This document shows positions 35,006 to 43,252 of a stretch of 64,000 nucleotides of DNA, piece after piece. The notes under the pieces are model-generated. The model was not told the DNA's origin. It saw only the letters and a program-made list of their open reading frames with translations, and made no database searches. Position numbers and translations under genes: made by a program. This DNA comes from Saprospiraceae bacterium (GTDB lineage Bacteria > Bacteroidota > Bacteroidia > Chitinophagales > Saprospiraceae): assembly GCA_028285545.1 (NCBI GenBank), contig JANQPA010000003.1:1-64000 (forward strand). The letters are read 5' to 3'. How positions within the stretch are numbered: the first letter of the stretch is position 1; the number at the start of each line of letters is the position of its first letter.

Positions 35006-36601
35006 TTATAATTTGAATTTGGCCAATTCTTTTCCGGTTTTATTGTCATGTGCATGAACGGTGCAGACCAAACAAGAGTCGAAAGAACGAGCTACCATTC
35101 CAACTTCTACCGGATCATGTGGATCTTCAATCTCAGTGCCTTCTAGGGCAGTCTCAATTGGGCCTGCTTTTCCTTCACTATCATTGGGTCCTACATTCCA
35201 GGTTGTTGGTGCAACAATCTGGTAATTTTCGATAACACCATTTTTTATTTTTATCCAATGAGCCAAAGCTCCTCTGGCAGCTTCAGTTGCTCCCCAACCG
35301 ATGCCATCTCTTTCAGTAGGCTTGATATAAAACTCATCATCTAAACGAACTTGGCTTAACCAGTCATTGATCATAACGTATATTCTAGGTGCTTCGTGGA
35401 CGCGAGCCAATACCCTGGTAAATACAGAAGGTCCCATTTTTTCCATAATATCACCAAATAATGGGTCCTGGATCTGATGGGCTGCATTAGCTGGATTGGC
35501 ATTCATAATTACTCGTGCCAATGGCCCTGTTTCAGCAGCATGCCCCATAAAACGAGGAGCTTTTGCCCAGCTGTACTTGCTGTTGAAGTCAGAATTTTCT
35601 AATGTTCTTGAATCCGTTGATGCCATAGGTGCTGGTTCATCAAATGGGTGTAAGGCATCTTCTTGGTTCATATACCAGGCGTGCTTAACATGTTCTGCAA
35701 CTTGCATATGATCGGCAGGATGATAATTGGTGCCATCCCAAAATCCTGAAGGACTGATTACTGCAGGATTTCTTGCTTCTATGGTCGGTTTGTTGTACAT
35801 GTCTTTATGCAAGTAGGTTCCCCAGGCCAGGAATTTTCCGACTCCCTGACCAAACTTATCCAAGCCAAATTCAATACCTGCCCGCAGCAATAAGCCTAAA
35901 TCGCTATTAAAGTGAGATTCATTTTCGTTCAACCACTCCATCATGTCATCCCATGACTTGATTTGCATATACCTTTCTATAGAGCAACCCAGCCAAACCG
36001 GTTCCAACCAATCATTTCGAAACTGATTCATAATTGCATGGGCACGAGTAATATCTTTTAAAGTTGGTGCACACATTACCCCTCCCGGAACCATATAACT
36101 GGAATGCGGCCACTGTCCACCAAAAAGAGCATAAACTTCTACAGGACGTCCTGATGCAGTCACCCCTGTTTGGAAAGAAGTTCCTACATAAGCTGCCCAT
36201 CGTTTTACTACTTCCTGATACAGCGGTTTATTAGCAAATTTTTTATTGGCCATATCCGTAGCAAAAATGGCATAAAACCATCTTGGGATACTTTGTATGG
36301 TTTCCGTTGCCTGACCAATAGCCCTAAGTAGTAGTGCATTAGGCGACAAAGTAGTTTGCCAGGCTACATCCAAGGCCGATGATGCGCAGTATAAATGCGA
36401 GCCACCACAAATACCACAGGCACGTGGAGTGACAATCAGGCCAGATTGTGGATCTTTCCCCTGAAGAATTTTCTCAAATCCGCGAAACATGGCTGCTTGT
36501 GTATGTGCTCTTGTCACCACTCCGTTTTCCATGTAAACTTTTACATCCAAATCACCCTCGACTCGACCAACCGGAGATATATTGAGTTCTTTTAATGACA
36601 T
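35006..36601 (-). CDS. hupL: [NiFe] uptake hydrogenase large subunit, group 2a-like
   Basis: The large subunit carries the Ni-Fe active site that splits H2. The 531-residue protein has the L1 motif PRACGICGGSHL (C62, C65) and the L2 motif RSFDSCLVCTVH (C510, C513, H516). The 15 residues after H516 are the tail removed by the protease. Long stretches such as GGQWPHSSYMVPGGVMCAPTL, LEPVWLGCSIERY and GWGATEAARGAL are as in cyanobacterial HupL and mycobacterial Huc (group 2a, recognised from memory). RVEGDLDVKV opens the protein. It lies 27 bases behind hupS1. Cytoplasmic or membrane-associated from the inside. Confidence 0.93.
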   Translation of the reverse strand: MSLKELNISPVGRVEGDLDVKVYMENGVVTRAHTQAAMFRGFEKILQGKDPQSGLIVTPRACGICGGSHLYCASSALDVAWQTTLSPNALLLRAIGQATETIQSIPRWFYAIFATDMANKKFANKPLYQEVVKRWAAYVGTSFQTGVTASGRPVEVYALFGGQWPHSSYMVPGGVMCAPTLKDITRAHAIMNQFRNDWLEPVWLGCSIERYMQIKSWDDMMEWLNENESHFNSDLGLLLRAGIEFGLDKFGQGVGKFLAWGTYLHKDMYNKPTIEARNPAVISPSGFWDGTNYHPADHMQVAEHVKHAWYMNQEDALHPFDEPAPMASTDSRTLENSDFNSKYSWAKAPRFMGHAAETGPLARVIMNANPANAAHQIQDPLFGDIMEKMGPSVFTRVLARVHEAPRIYVMINDWLSQVRLDDEFYIKPTERDGIGWGATEAARGALAHWIKIKNGVIENYQIVAPTTWNVGPNDSEGKAGPIETALEGTEIEDPHDPVEVGMVARSFDSCLVCTVHAHDNKTGKELAKFKL

Positions 36602-36628
36602 TTTATTTTGATTTTTAATTTTGCAGAT

Positions 36629-37594
36629 TTATTTAGAATTACCGTAGTCTTTCGCTGAATTAGGTGATCCAAGCACCTTTCCAGCTCCCGCTTTGAAATA
36701 ATAAAATAATTTAGGTTCACCAGGAGGTGTTTCTTTTGGTAAGAATCCTAAATACTTCATGGTTTTGAAAACAGAACCTTTCTTTAAATCATTATGTGGA
36801 AATCCTGGTTCCGTACAGCCCAGGCATGGATGATTAGCTCGCGTTTTACTGGATTGTCTGTTCCAAAGGATGCGATTACAACTTGCACGAGTCATAGGCC
36901 CTCGGCAGCCTACTTCATAAAATAGGCAACCTCCTCTTTTTCCAAAATTGCCGTCCACTTTTTCACTAAAGGCGACCGCATTGGGGCATCCATTTTGGAC
37001 AAAATCAGTGAAGAATGTTTTGGGACGATGATATTCATCAATCAAAACATCACCAATTCGGCCAGTGGCTATAGCTACTAAAATTTGTGTGATCCAATCT
37101 GGATGCGCAGGACAACCTGGAATATTAATTACTGGCAAGCCTCCTTTCGACTTGAAATCCGCTCCTAAGAAACCTCCCTTTTTCTTTTTGTGAAACTGAA
37201 AACCTGTTGATTCACTTGGGTTGGGTGGAACCGCAGGTATACCTCCCCAAGTCGCACAATCACCTATAGCAACTACAAATTGGGCGGCTGCAGAAAGTTC
37301 TTTGATCCAATCCTGCATGGGTCTGTCAGCAAAATAATTCATCTTTCCAGTTCCATTTGGACCTTGAACCACAGAACCCTCGAAAACAAATATGTCTAAC
37401 TGCGTTTTTCCGGATATACAATCGTTTAATAAATCACTAACTTGATGTCCGATTTCCAGCCCTACCGTTGGATGCCATAATATGTTGATACCAAAGTCAA
37501 CAATAAGCTCTACAACAGTTGGTTCTTCGGCATTTAGAAATGACATGGTGTTGCCACTACATGCCCCTCCCTGTAACCATAAAACATTTGCCAT
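36629..37594 (-). CDS. hupS: [NiFe] uptake hydrogenase small subunit, copy 1
   Basis: The small subunit carries the iron-sulfur relay. The 321-residue protein begins LWLQGGACSGNTMSFLNAEE without a Tat signal, as in cytoplasmic group 2a enzymes. C12 and further cysteines (GDCATWGG, IPGCPAHPDW, NGCPN, GGCLFYEVGCRGP, SCNRILWN, HPCLGCTEP) are in place. Asparagine stands where other hydrogenases have the second cysteine of CxxC in the proximal site (CSGN), a known trait of this group. It is co-transcribed with hupL from a promoter with a palindromic operator about 107 bases upstream. Confidence 0.92.
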   Translation of the reverse strand: MANVLWLQGGACSGNTMSFLNAEEPTVVELIVDFGINILWHPTVGLEIGHQVSDLLNDCISGKTQLDIFVFEGSVVQGPNGTGKMNYFADRPMQDWIKELSAAAQFVVAIGDCATWGGIPAVPPNPSESTGFQFHKKKKGGFLGADFKSKGGLPVINIPGCPAHPDWITQILVAIATGRIGDVLIDEYHRPKTFFTDFVQNGCPNAVAFSEKVDGNFGKRGGCLFYEVGCRGPMTRASCNRILWNRQSSKTRANHPCLGCTEPGFPHNDLKKGSVFKTMKYLGFLPKETPPGEPKLFYYFKAGAGKVLGSPNSAKDYGNSK

Positions 37595-37656
37595 AATAAA
37601 AAGGAGTATTTCGTTTTATAAAGTTTTGAATCTTTATATTGAATCAAATTCAAATT

Positions 37657-37731
37657 CTACAATATAGTAGTCTGACCAAATATAGTAATTGAATTGATGA
37701 TTAGAAAACCTTTTCTAAATTTTTTAGAAAA
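37657..37731 (-). promoter_or_regulatory. hupS1-hupL promoter with palindromic operator
   Basis: Perfect palindrome TTAGAAAA-CC-TTTTCTAA at 37701-37718, a third half-site TTAGAAAA at 37724-37731, a -7 box TATATTTG at 37684-37677 (exact match to TAnnTTTG) and AGACTAC-N4-TTGTAG at 37657-37673. The palindrome covers the place of the -33 box, so a bound protein would block or recruit polymerase. The same set of parts is at the hypB promoter. Confidence 0.68.
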
Positions 37732-37818
37732 AAACGCCTAATTTTTTGAAAGTTATACCTAATCCAGAATTAATCTAAATTGAGATAAAAAACAGAGTGG
37801 TGAATAAGAAGGGAAAAA

Positions 37819-38781
37819 CTACTTAGAAAGGTTTCTTTTCTTTTGGTCGGAAAAGGTTTTGTTCACTTTTGATTTTATATAATGAGCGATATTGCTCATT
37901 CCTTCGGGGCTCTCTTTTGGAAAAAAACCCAGGTACTTCATGGTCTTAAAAACACTTCCTTTTTTTAAATCATGATGGGGAAAGCCAGGTTCGGTACAGC
38001 CAAGACAGGGATGATTTGCACGTGTTTTACTGGAAGTACGGTTCCAAAGGATTCGATTGCAAGCTGCACGGGTCATAGGTCCTCGGCATCCTACTTCATA
38101 AAAGAGGCATCCTCCTCTTTTTCCAAAACCACCTTCAAAATGTTCAGAAAAAGCATTGGCATTGGTACAACCAGTCTGCACAAAATCAGTAAAAAAAGTT
38201 TTTGGTCGGTGAAAATCATCTAATAGGACTTCTTCTGCACGTCCTGTTGCAATGGCAACCAGGATTTGAGTCATCCAATCTGGGTGAGCTGGGCATCCAG
38301 GAATATTAATTACAGGCAATCCACTTTTTGTTTTAAAATTACTACCTAAAAATCCGCCCTTTTCTTTTTTGTGGAATTGCATGCCTGTTGATTCAGAAGG
38401 ATTGGGAGGAACGGCCATAATACCCCCCCAGGTTGCACAATCACCAATCGCTACCACATAATTTGCTACTTTAGCCAGATCTTCTACCCAATCTTTCATC
38501 ACTCGACCAGCGAAGTAATTCATATTTCCAGTGCCCTGTGAACCTTGAATTACAGTACCTTCAAAGACGAAAACATCAACTGGGACAGTCCCTGAAACAG
38601 CCTCGTTCAGCACCTCGTTGACTTGCTCGCCAATTTCCAGACCTACAGTGGGATGATATAATATTCGGATGCCAAAATCAGTTATCAGCTCAATCACTGA
38701 AGGTTGCTGAGCATTAAGAAAAGACATAGTGTTTCCACTACAAGCACCTCCTTTCAACCATATCAGGTTTGTCATACTCAT
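37819..38781 (-). CDS. [NiFe] uptake hydrogenase small subunit, copy 2
   Basis: A 320-residue second small subunit, full length and with every metal-binding cysteine kept in the same places as copy 1 (CSGNTMSF, GDCATWGG, IPGCPAHPDW, GGCLFYEVGCRGP, HPCLGCTEP). It also has CSGN and no Tat signal. The copies differ in many surface positions and in the C-terminal 25 residues, so this is an old duplication under selection. It lies 38 bases behind a tetR gene and has no separate promoter of the hupS1 type, so it is likely expressed with the regulators. No second large subunit is present here. Confidence 0.9.
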   Translation of the reverse strand: MSMTNLIWLKGGACSGNTMSFLNAQQPSVIELITDFGIRILYHPTVGLEIGEQVNEVLNEAVSGTVPVDVFVFEGTVIQGSQGTGNMNYFAGRVMKDWVEDLAKVANYVVAIGDCATWGGIMAVPPNPSESTGMQFHKKEKGGFLGSNFKTKSGLPVINIPGCPAHPDWMTQILVAIATGRAEEVLLDDFHRPKTFFTDFVQTGCTNANAFSEHFEGGFGKRGGCLFYEVGCRGPMTRAACNRILWNRTSSKTRANHPCLGCTEPGFPHHDLKKGSVFKTMKYLGFFPKESPEGMSNIAHYIKSKVNKTFSDQKKRNLSK

Positions 38782-38819
38782 AGTTTTTATGATCGGCAGA
38801 CAACGGAGTTCTTTTAGTT

Positions 38820-39461
38820 TTAGGGTGAGTGCCGTTGAAGTAATGGTACAATTAACTGTTCGAACTCAGCAATTCCATCTTTTGTAAAATAAGGATACAT
38901 TTGATTCCAGACCATTTTTTTAAATTGCGGGGTATCCATTGACATTTCTTTTCCTCGAACTAAATTTTGAGGCCCCCAAAAGGTTATCAATACCCAAATG
39001 GCATTTGCTACACTGTTGTAAACACCAGGCCGGGGTTCATCAATAATTAGTCCACGATTATTATTAAAGTCAAACCTTTTACGGATTTGGCTTATCATTT
39101 TTGATATATGAAGTTGACGCTTGGAACGGATCTCAGGATAGTGCCGTTCAATTTCTACAAGGTCTAAAAAGTAAAAAGGATATTTTTGAATGAAGGTGAA
39201 ATATTTATTGAGCTGATTGTCAAAATCCATCAAATTGGGATAGATCCGATAGGTAGATAATATTTCAGCTGCTTCTTCATATAAGTCATCATTAATAGCC
39301 TCAATGATGGCTTCCTTATTTCTAAAGTGATAGGCGAGATTACCTGGGCTAATACCTATTTCCTTAGCAATTTGCTGAAGGCGTACGTTTGCCATTCCAT
39401 TCTCATTAAATAATCGAATAGATGCGTTCAATATTTTTTGCTTGGTATTTAGGTCCGCCAT
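38820..39461 (-). CDS. TetR-family regulator 1 of the hydrogenase locus
   Basis: The 213-residue protein has an N-terminal TetR DNA-binding domain: ILNASIRLFNENGMANVRLQQIAKEIGISPGNLAYHFRNKEAI. The ligand domain is the HTH-associated form with a tyrosine-rich FxxIQKYPFYFLDLVEIERHYPEI. It is close kin to the second regulator at 39927-40556. It lies 38 bases ahead of hupS2. A candidate binding site is the TTAGAAAA-N2-TTTTCTAA palindrome at the hupS1 and hypB promoters (inference). Confidence 0.82.
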   Translation of the reverse strand: MADLNTKQKILNASIRLFNENGMANVRLQQIAKEIGISPGNLAYHFRNKEAIIEAINDDLYEEAAEILSTYRIYPNLMDFDNQLNKYFTFIQKYPFYFLDLVEIERHYPEIRSKRQLHISKMISQIRKRFDFNNNRGLIIDEPRPGVYNSVANAIWVLITFWGPQNLVRGKEMSMDTPQFKKMVWNQMYPYFTKDGIAEFEQLIVPLLQRHSP

Positions 39462-39503
39462 TATAAAGGATATTGTTCGTTCATTCTAATTTTTGGGTGC
39501 TTT

Positions 39504-39860
39504 CTAACTGTAACAAAGTCCAAAGTCATCCAGGTTTACTTTTAAGGTTCCTCTTTGGTCCTTGGCAGCCAGTCTTTTCATATACCAGGCATTCATCTCT
39601 GCTTTGTCCTTGCTGGTATATTTTGATATCACTCGTTTAATAAGTTTTTGAGGTTCCTGGTAATGGGCAAATACCAGATGAATTTCCCACATGCCCTCTC
39701 TCTTAACGATGTTTTCAATAACTGCTGTATCCCTTAACCACCAGTCATCAGACAGAAAATCCATGTCTTTTCGATCACCAGGCTTTTCAATAAAATGTTG
39801 GTTATTCAACAAATTGAGAAGCTCATCATACGCACCATCATCAAGGCGAAAATTTGCCAT
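39504..39860 (-). CDS. Hydrogenase-locus small protein, paralogue B (118 aa)
   Basis: Starts at ATG 39860 (MANFRLDDGAYDELLNLL); a TTG at 39914 is less likely. It is related to the 107-residue protein at 33696-34019 over most of its length, sharing the W-(L)-x-(D/N)TxV, (R/E)-(K/E)G-(L/M)W and RGTLK-x-N patterns and a cysteine near the end. It lies between the two tetR genes. No domain known. The double occurrence inside one hydrogenase locus argues for a linked role. Confidence 0.62.
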   Translation of the reverse strand: MANFRLDDGAYDELLNLLNNQHFIEKPGDRKDMDFLSDDWWLRDTAVIENIVKREGMWEIHLVFAHYQEPQKLIKRVISKYTSKDKAEMNAWYMKRLAAKDQRGTLKVNLDDFGLCYS

Positions 39861-39926
39861 TTTAGCAATTATTTGAAAATTATGCCTAAATTTTTGAATT
39901 ACAAATCTACTCAATTTAAAGGAGGA

Positions 39927-40556
39927 TTAAAAGAAGAAGTCGTAGGGCATTTGAAGCATTTGTTCATATTCCCGCCTACCCATGTCTGTAAAAGATGGAA
40001 TTAAAAGATTCCAAACGGCCATTCTGTAATCTTTTTCATCAGGACTTTGATCAATTCTGACAGACTGCTGAGTCAGCCAAAAATCCATCGTCATCCAGAT
40101 TTGCATGGCAAGTTGCTGGAAATAATCATCCATAGGTTCCTTGACCAGAGCCCCTCTAGAAACATTAAACTCAATAATGACTTTTAATTGGCCTATTTGG
40201 GATTGAATATGCCGCTGATGTGTTTTGCCAATAGCAGGATAGGCCCGTACAATTTCGAGGGTATCTAAATAAAAGAAAACATACTCTTGTTGCAACTGGA
40301 AAGTATGGGCTATTAGTCGATCAATATTGTCAAAAAGGGGAACAATACGATATTCTGCCAATAAATGCTTCTGCTTTTTGGTCAACTTTTCATAAAGTGC
40401 CTCCAATATTGCTTCCTTATTCTTGAAGTGATAGGCCAGATTGCCCACACTTACGAATGCTTCATCGGCAATGTGTTGTAGGCGCACGTTAACCATCCCA
40501 TCCTTATTAAACAATTTTAAGGCAGCATCTAATATTTTTTCTTTTGTTTTTGCCAT
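39927..40556 (-). CDS. TetR-family regulator 2 of the hydrogenase locus
   Basis: The 209-residue protein has the same layout as regulator 1: ILDAALKLFNKDGMVNVRLQHIADEAFVSVGNLAYHFKNKEAIL for DNA binding, then a ligand domain with LQQEYVFFYLDTLEIVRAYPAI. It is the first gene of the run tetR2 - paralogue B - tetR1 - hupS2, with gaps of 66 (39861-39926), 42 and 38 bases, so one transcript is likely. The two TetR proteins might bind as hetero- or homodimers at the hydrogenase promoters. Confidence 0.82.
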   Translation of the reverse strand: MAKTKEKILDAALKLFNKDGMVNVRLQHIADEAFVSVGNLAYHFKNKEAILEALYEKLTKKQKHLLAEYRIVPLFDNIDRLIAHTFQLQQEYVFFYLDTLEIVRAYPAIGKTHQRHIQSQIGQLKVIIEFNVSRGALVKEPMDDYFQQLAMQIWMTMDFWLTQQSVRIDQSPDEKDYRMAVWNLLIPSFTDMGRREYEQMLQMPYDFFF

Positions 40557-40640
40557 CTTTTCAGAACTACAAATAAATTTTACTTACCTGAAAAAAGACC
40601 ATTCCCTATTTCTATCCCAGCAGATAAAAATAATCATCAC

Positions 40641-41924
40641 CTACCACAAACTCATCAAATAATAAATAGAAAAACCTACCAAAGCAAACATCCCCAAATA
40701 AGCCAGCCCCATCATCGACCTGGCGGGTCGATGGCTTATGGGAACAGTTGGGCTTTGAATGGCCCTCAAATTAAGAAAGGCAATGATAGGACTCAGCAAA
40801 AAAGAAATGATGGTTACATATTGTAGCAGCTGCAACATACTGGCAGCAGAAAAATAAAATAAAGAAAATCCTCCTAATCCTACGATAAGGACGGTCCACT
40901 TGTAGGCTTTCTCCAGAAAAGCTTCCTGTTCTTTGTTTTTTTCAGTGTTCTCATATTTCAGCACTCTTAAGCCCCTAACAAAACACCGAGGAAAAGCATC
41001 CAAAACCGTAATTAAAGTCCCGTATATGGTACCAAAGGCAGCAATAGCAATGACATAATAAGACCAGGAGCCTAAATTTTGTGTAAACACATTGAGTAAT
41101 TTATTAGAAAACTGGGTAGCATTACCTTCTAAAGCTGTTCCTGTACCATATAAAGTAAATGCACCGATGGTCATAAACATAAGAGCCAGTATAAGAGTAA
41201 ACACATAGCCCAAATTAAAATCAAAAAGACTTTCTTTTAACCTGGGTTGGTATCCTGTGGCTTTGGCCTTTTCTACACTCCAAATACTATTCATGGTAGA
41301 GGCTTCCATACCGGCCGGCATCCAGCCCAGCAAGCTGATCATTAAGGCCAAACCAGTACCTTCTAATAAGGTTGGAGCTTTAAAATTTTCTGCCTGAGGC
41401 ACATGTCCTTTAAATAATACGGCCAAAAATGCAATCAAAACCGTAATTAATAAGACTACAGATATCACTTTGACCAGATTATCCAAACCTTTATACCCCC
41501 CAAGCAGCAGAAGCATAACTGAAATGCCAAGAATTAAACCTGCCAGTAAGGGGACTGAAATACCACTTACTCCAAACATGGTAGCTAATAATCCCGCACA
41601 AACAGCACCAATGGCTCCTGTTACCGCAAACATATTTATGATGACCACCAGTAGAAATAAAATAACCGCCCAGCTACCTTGCTCTTTATAACCTTTCAGT
41701 AGACTGTACCCCGTTGCATTGGCATAACGTGGCCCAAATTCATAAAAGGGATATTTTAATAATAAAGCTCCGAGAATAATCCAAAAATAAATCATCCCAT
41801 GATGTGCTCCTGCCCTCGTAGACAATACCAGGTGAGAAGTTCCAATAGCAGAACTTGCAAAGAGCAAACCAGGGCCAATGGTTTGAAGGAGGTTTTTTGT
41901 GCCAGAAGTTTCTTGTTTTTCCAT
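40641..41924 (-). CDS. Nramp-family-like transporter lacking the DPGN motif
   Basis: The 427-residue protein has about 11 membrane helices and the Nramp fold (GPGLLFASSAIGTSHLV in helix 1, SLLGWMPAGMEAST in helix 6). The metal-binding DPGN of helix 1 is replaced by AIGTSH, and the MPH of helix 6 by MPAG. Canonical Mn/Fe import is thus unlikely; Nramp-related proteins with changed binding sites move other ions or have unknown cargo. It lies on the same strand as the hydrogenase genes and 84 bases ahead of tetR2, but a metal link is not shown. Confidence 0.72.
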   Translation of the reverse strand: MEKQETSGTKNLLQTIGPGLLFASSAIGTSHLVLSTRAGAHHGMIYFWIILGALLLKYPFYEFGPRYANATGYSLLKGYKEQGSWAVILFLLVVIINMFAVTGAIGAVCAGLLATMFGVSGISVPLLAGLILGISVMLLLLGGYKGLDNLVKVISVVLLITVLIAFLAVLFKGHVPQAENFKAPTLLEGTGLALMISLLGWMPAGMEASTMNSIWSVEKAKATGYQPRLKESLFDFNLGYVFTLILALMFMTIGAFTLYGTGTALEGNATQFSNKLLNVFTQNLGSWSYYVIAIAAFGTIYGTLITVLDAFPRCFVRGLRVLKYENTEKNKEQEAFLEKAYKWTVLIVGLGGFSLFYFSAASMLQLLQYVTIISFLLSPIIAFLNLRAIQSPTVPISHRPARSMMGLAYLGMFALVGFSIYYLMSLW

Positions 41925-41952
41925 CAGGATAGTTTGTGATGAAAACTTTGTG

Positions 41953-43059
41953 TTAATTCCTACTAACTAAAATATTTTCCATTGCTCGAATATAGGCTTT
42001 ATTTTGATGGCGAGTCCCTATCGTTACCCTTACACCAGGAGAACCGAAATTCTTGGCAGGCCTGACCATTATTCCTTGTTTTAACATTAAGTCTTCAAAT
42101 AAATGGGCATCTATATCCGGCTGTATTAAAATAAAATTAGCCTCCGTTTTCCAATGTTTTATACCCAATCGATTCAGCTCTTTGTACAAGAATTGTTTTT
42201 CTTCATGAATTAAATTGACGGTCTGTTCAATAAACTCTTCATCTTTCAAAGCGGCGATAGCTGCCGTCATGCTGATGGAATCAATTAAAAATGGTCTTCG
42301 AATCCCTTGCAAATAGCTTGCGATTTCAGGGCTTGAGTAGGCATAGCCTATACGAAGGCCTGCCAGGCCATAGGCTTTTGAAAAACTGTTCAAACCGATT
42401 ACATTTTTGCCTGAATTTACATAATGATAAGCCCTCACATAATCAGTTCGATCTACATACTGGAAATAAACCTCATCATAGACCATAATAATGTCTTCAG
42501 GCAAGCCTTCAACCAATTCATCGATCTGGCTTTTGGAAGGACATGTTCCTGTAGGATTATTCGGTGCCGTTACTAAGACCAGGCGGGTTTTTTCATTTAT
42601 GGCATTCAAAATTCCTTTGACGTCTAATTCAAAATCATTCTCATGTTCTATTAAGGGCACATCAATTGAAGTAGCTCCCACCTTCGAAGGAAAACCTTTA
42701 TAGGCACTAAACCCAGGGTTGGAATAAATACACTCCGACCCTTCTTCCATAAAACCATCAATAATTAATTCCAGGAGGCCTACCCCACCATTGGCCGTTA
42801 TAAATTGATTGGCAGATAATTCGTCTTGGTAAAAATCGGAAAGAGCATTCCTTAATCTTTCATCGGTTCGGTCAGGGTACTCCGAGATATTAGTGAGTTG
42901 TTTTTGAATGGCTATAATGGCTTTTGGGGAAGCACCTAAAGCATTTTCATTGGAAGATAATTTATGAATTTCTTTATCACCTAGTTGTATTTCACTGCGG
43001 GATTTCCCTCCACTATAAGCAGCCTCTTTTTTTAAATAACTCTTAAATGGTAATGCCAT
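41953..43059 (-). CDS. PLP-dependent aminotransferase, histidinol-phosphate type
   Basis: A 368-residue class I/II aminotransferase of the HisC group: KLSSNENALGASPKAI, ITANGGVGLLELIIDGFM, VTAPNNPTGTCPSKSQ, YDEVYFQY, and the PLP lysine in LNSFSKAYGLAGLRIGYAYS. It ends RPAKNFGSPGVRVTIGTRHQN. No other his genes are near, so it may act on other substrates, for example aromatic amino acids. It is read divergently from the aldehyde dehydrogenase gene across a hairpin-rich region. Confidence 0.82.
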   Translation of the reverse strand: MALPFKSYLKKEAAYSGGKSRSEIQLGDKEIHKLSSNENALGASPKAIIAIQKQLTNISEYPDRTDERLRNALSDFYQDELSANQFITANGGVGLLELIIDGFMEEGSECIYSNPGFSAYKGFPSKVGATSIDVPLIEHENDFELDVKGILNAINEKTRLVLVTAPNNPTGTCPSKSQIDELVEGLPEDIIMVYDEVYFQYVDRTDYVRAYHYVNSGKNVIGLNSFSKAYGLAGLRIGYAYSSPEIASYLQGIRRPFLIDSISMTAAIAALKDEEFIEQTVNLIHEEKQFLYKELNRLGIKHWKTEANFILIQPDIDAHLFEDLMLKQGIMVRPAKNFGSPGVRVTIGTRHQNKAYIRAMENILVSRN

Positions 43060-43252
43060 ATTTGTTTTTTGCTTTTTCTTAAAATGAAGTTGTTTAAAGT
43101 TTAATAGTGTACGTCAAAAAATTGAATTTTAAATCCACTCCTTTATAAAACAATAATTACTGATTGTTAAATGCTTAATTTGTTGTATAATGGACAAAAT
43201 TAAGGGCCCGGACAAAATTTTCTTTACACCGCCCTAAGACGCGAGGCGCTGC

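Noticed and set aside
36629-38781. Idea that one small-subunit gene is a pseudogene or assembly duplicate
   Set aside because: Both frames are full length with all ligands kept, and they differ at many positions, so neither decay nor assembly error explains them.
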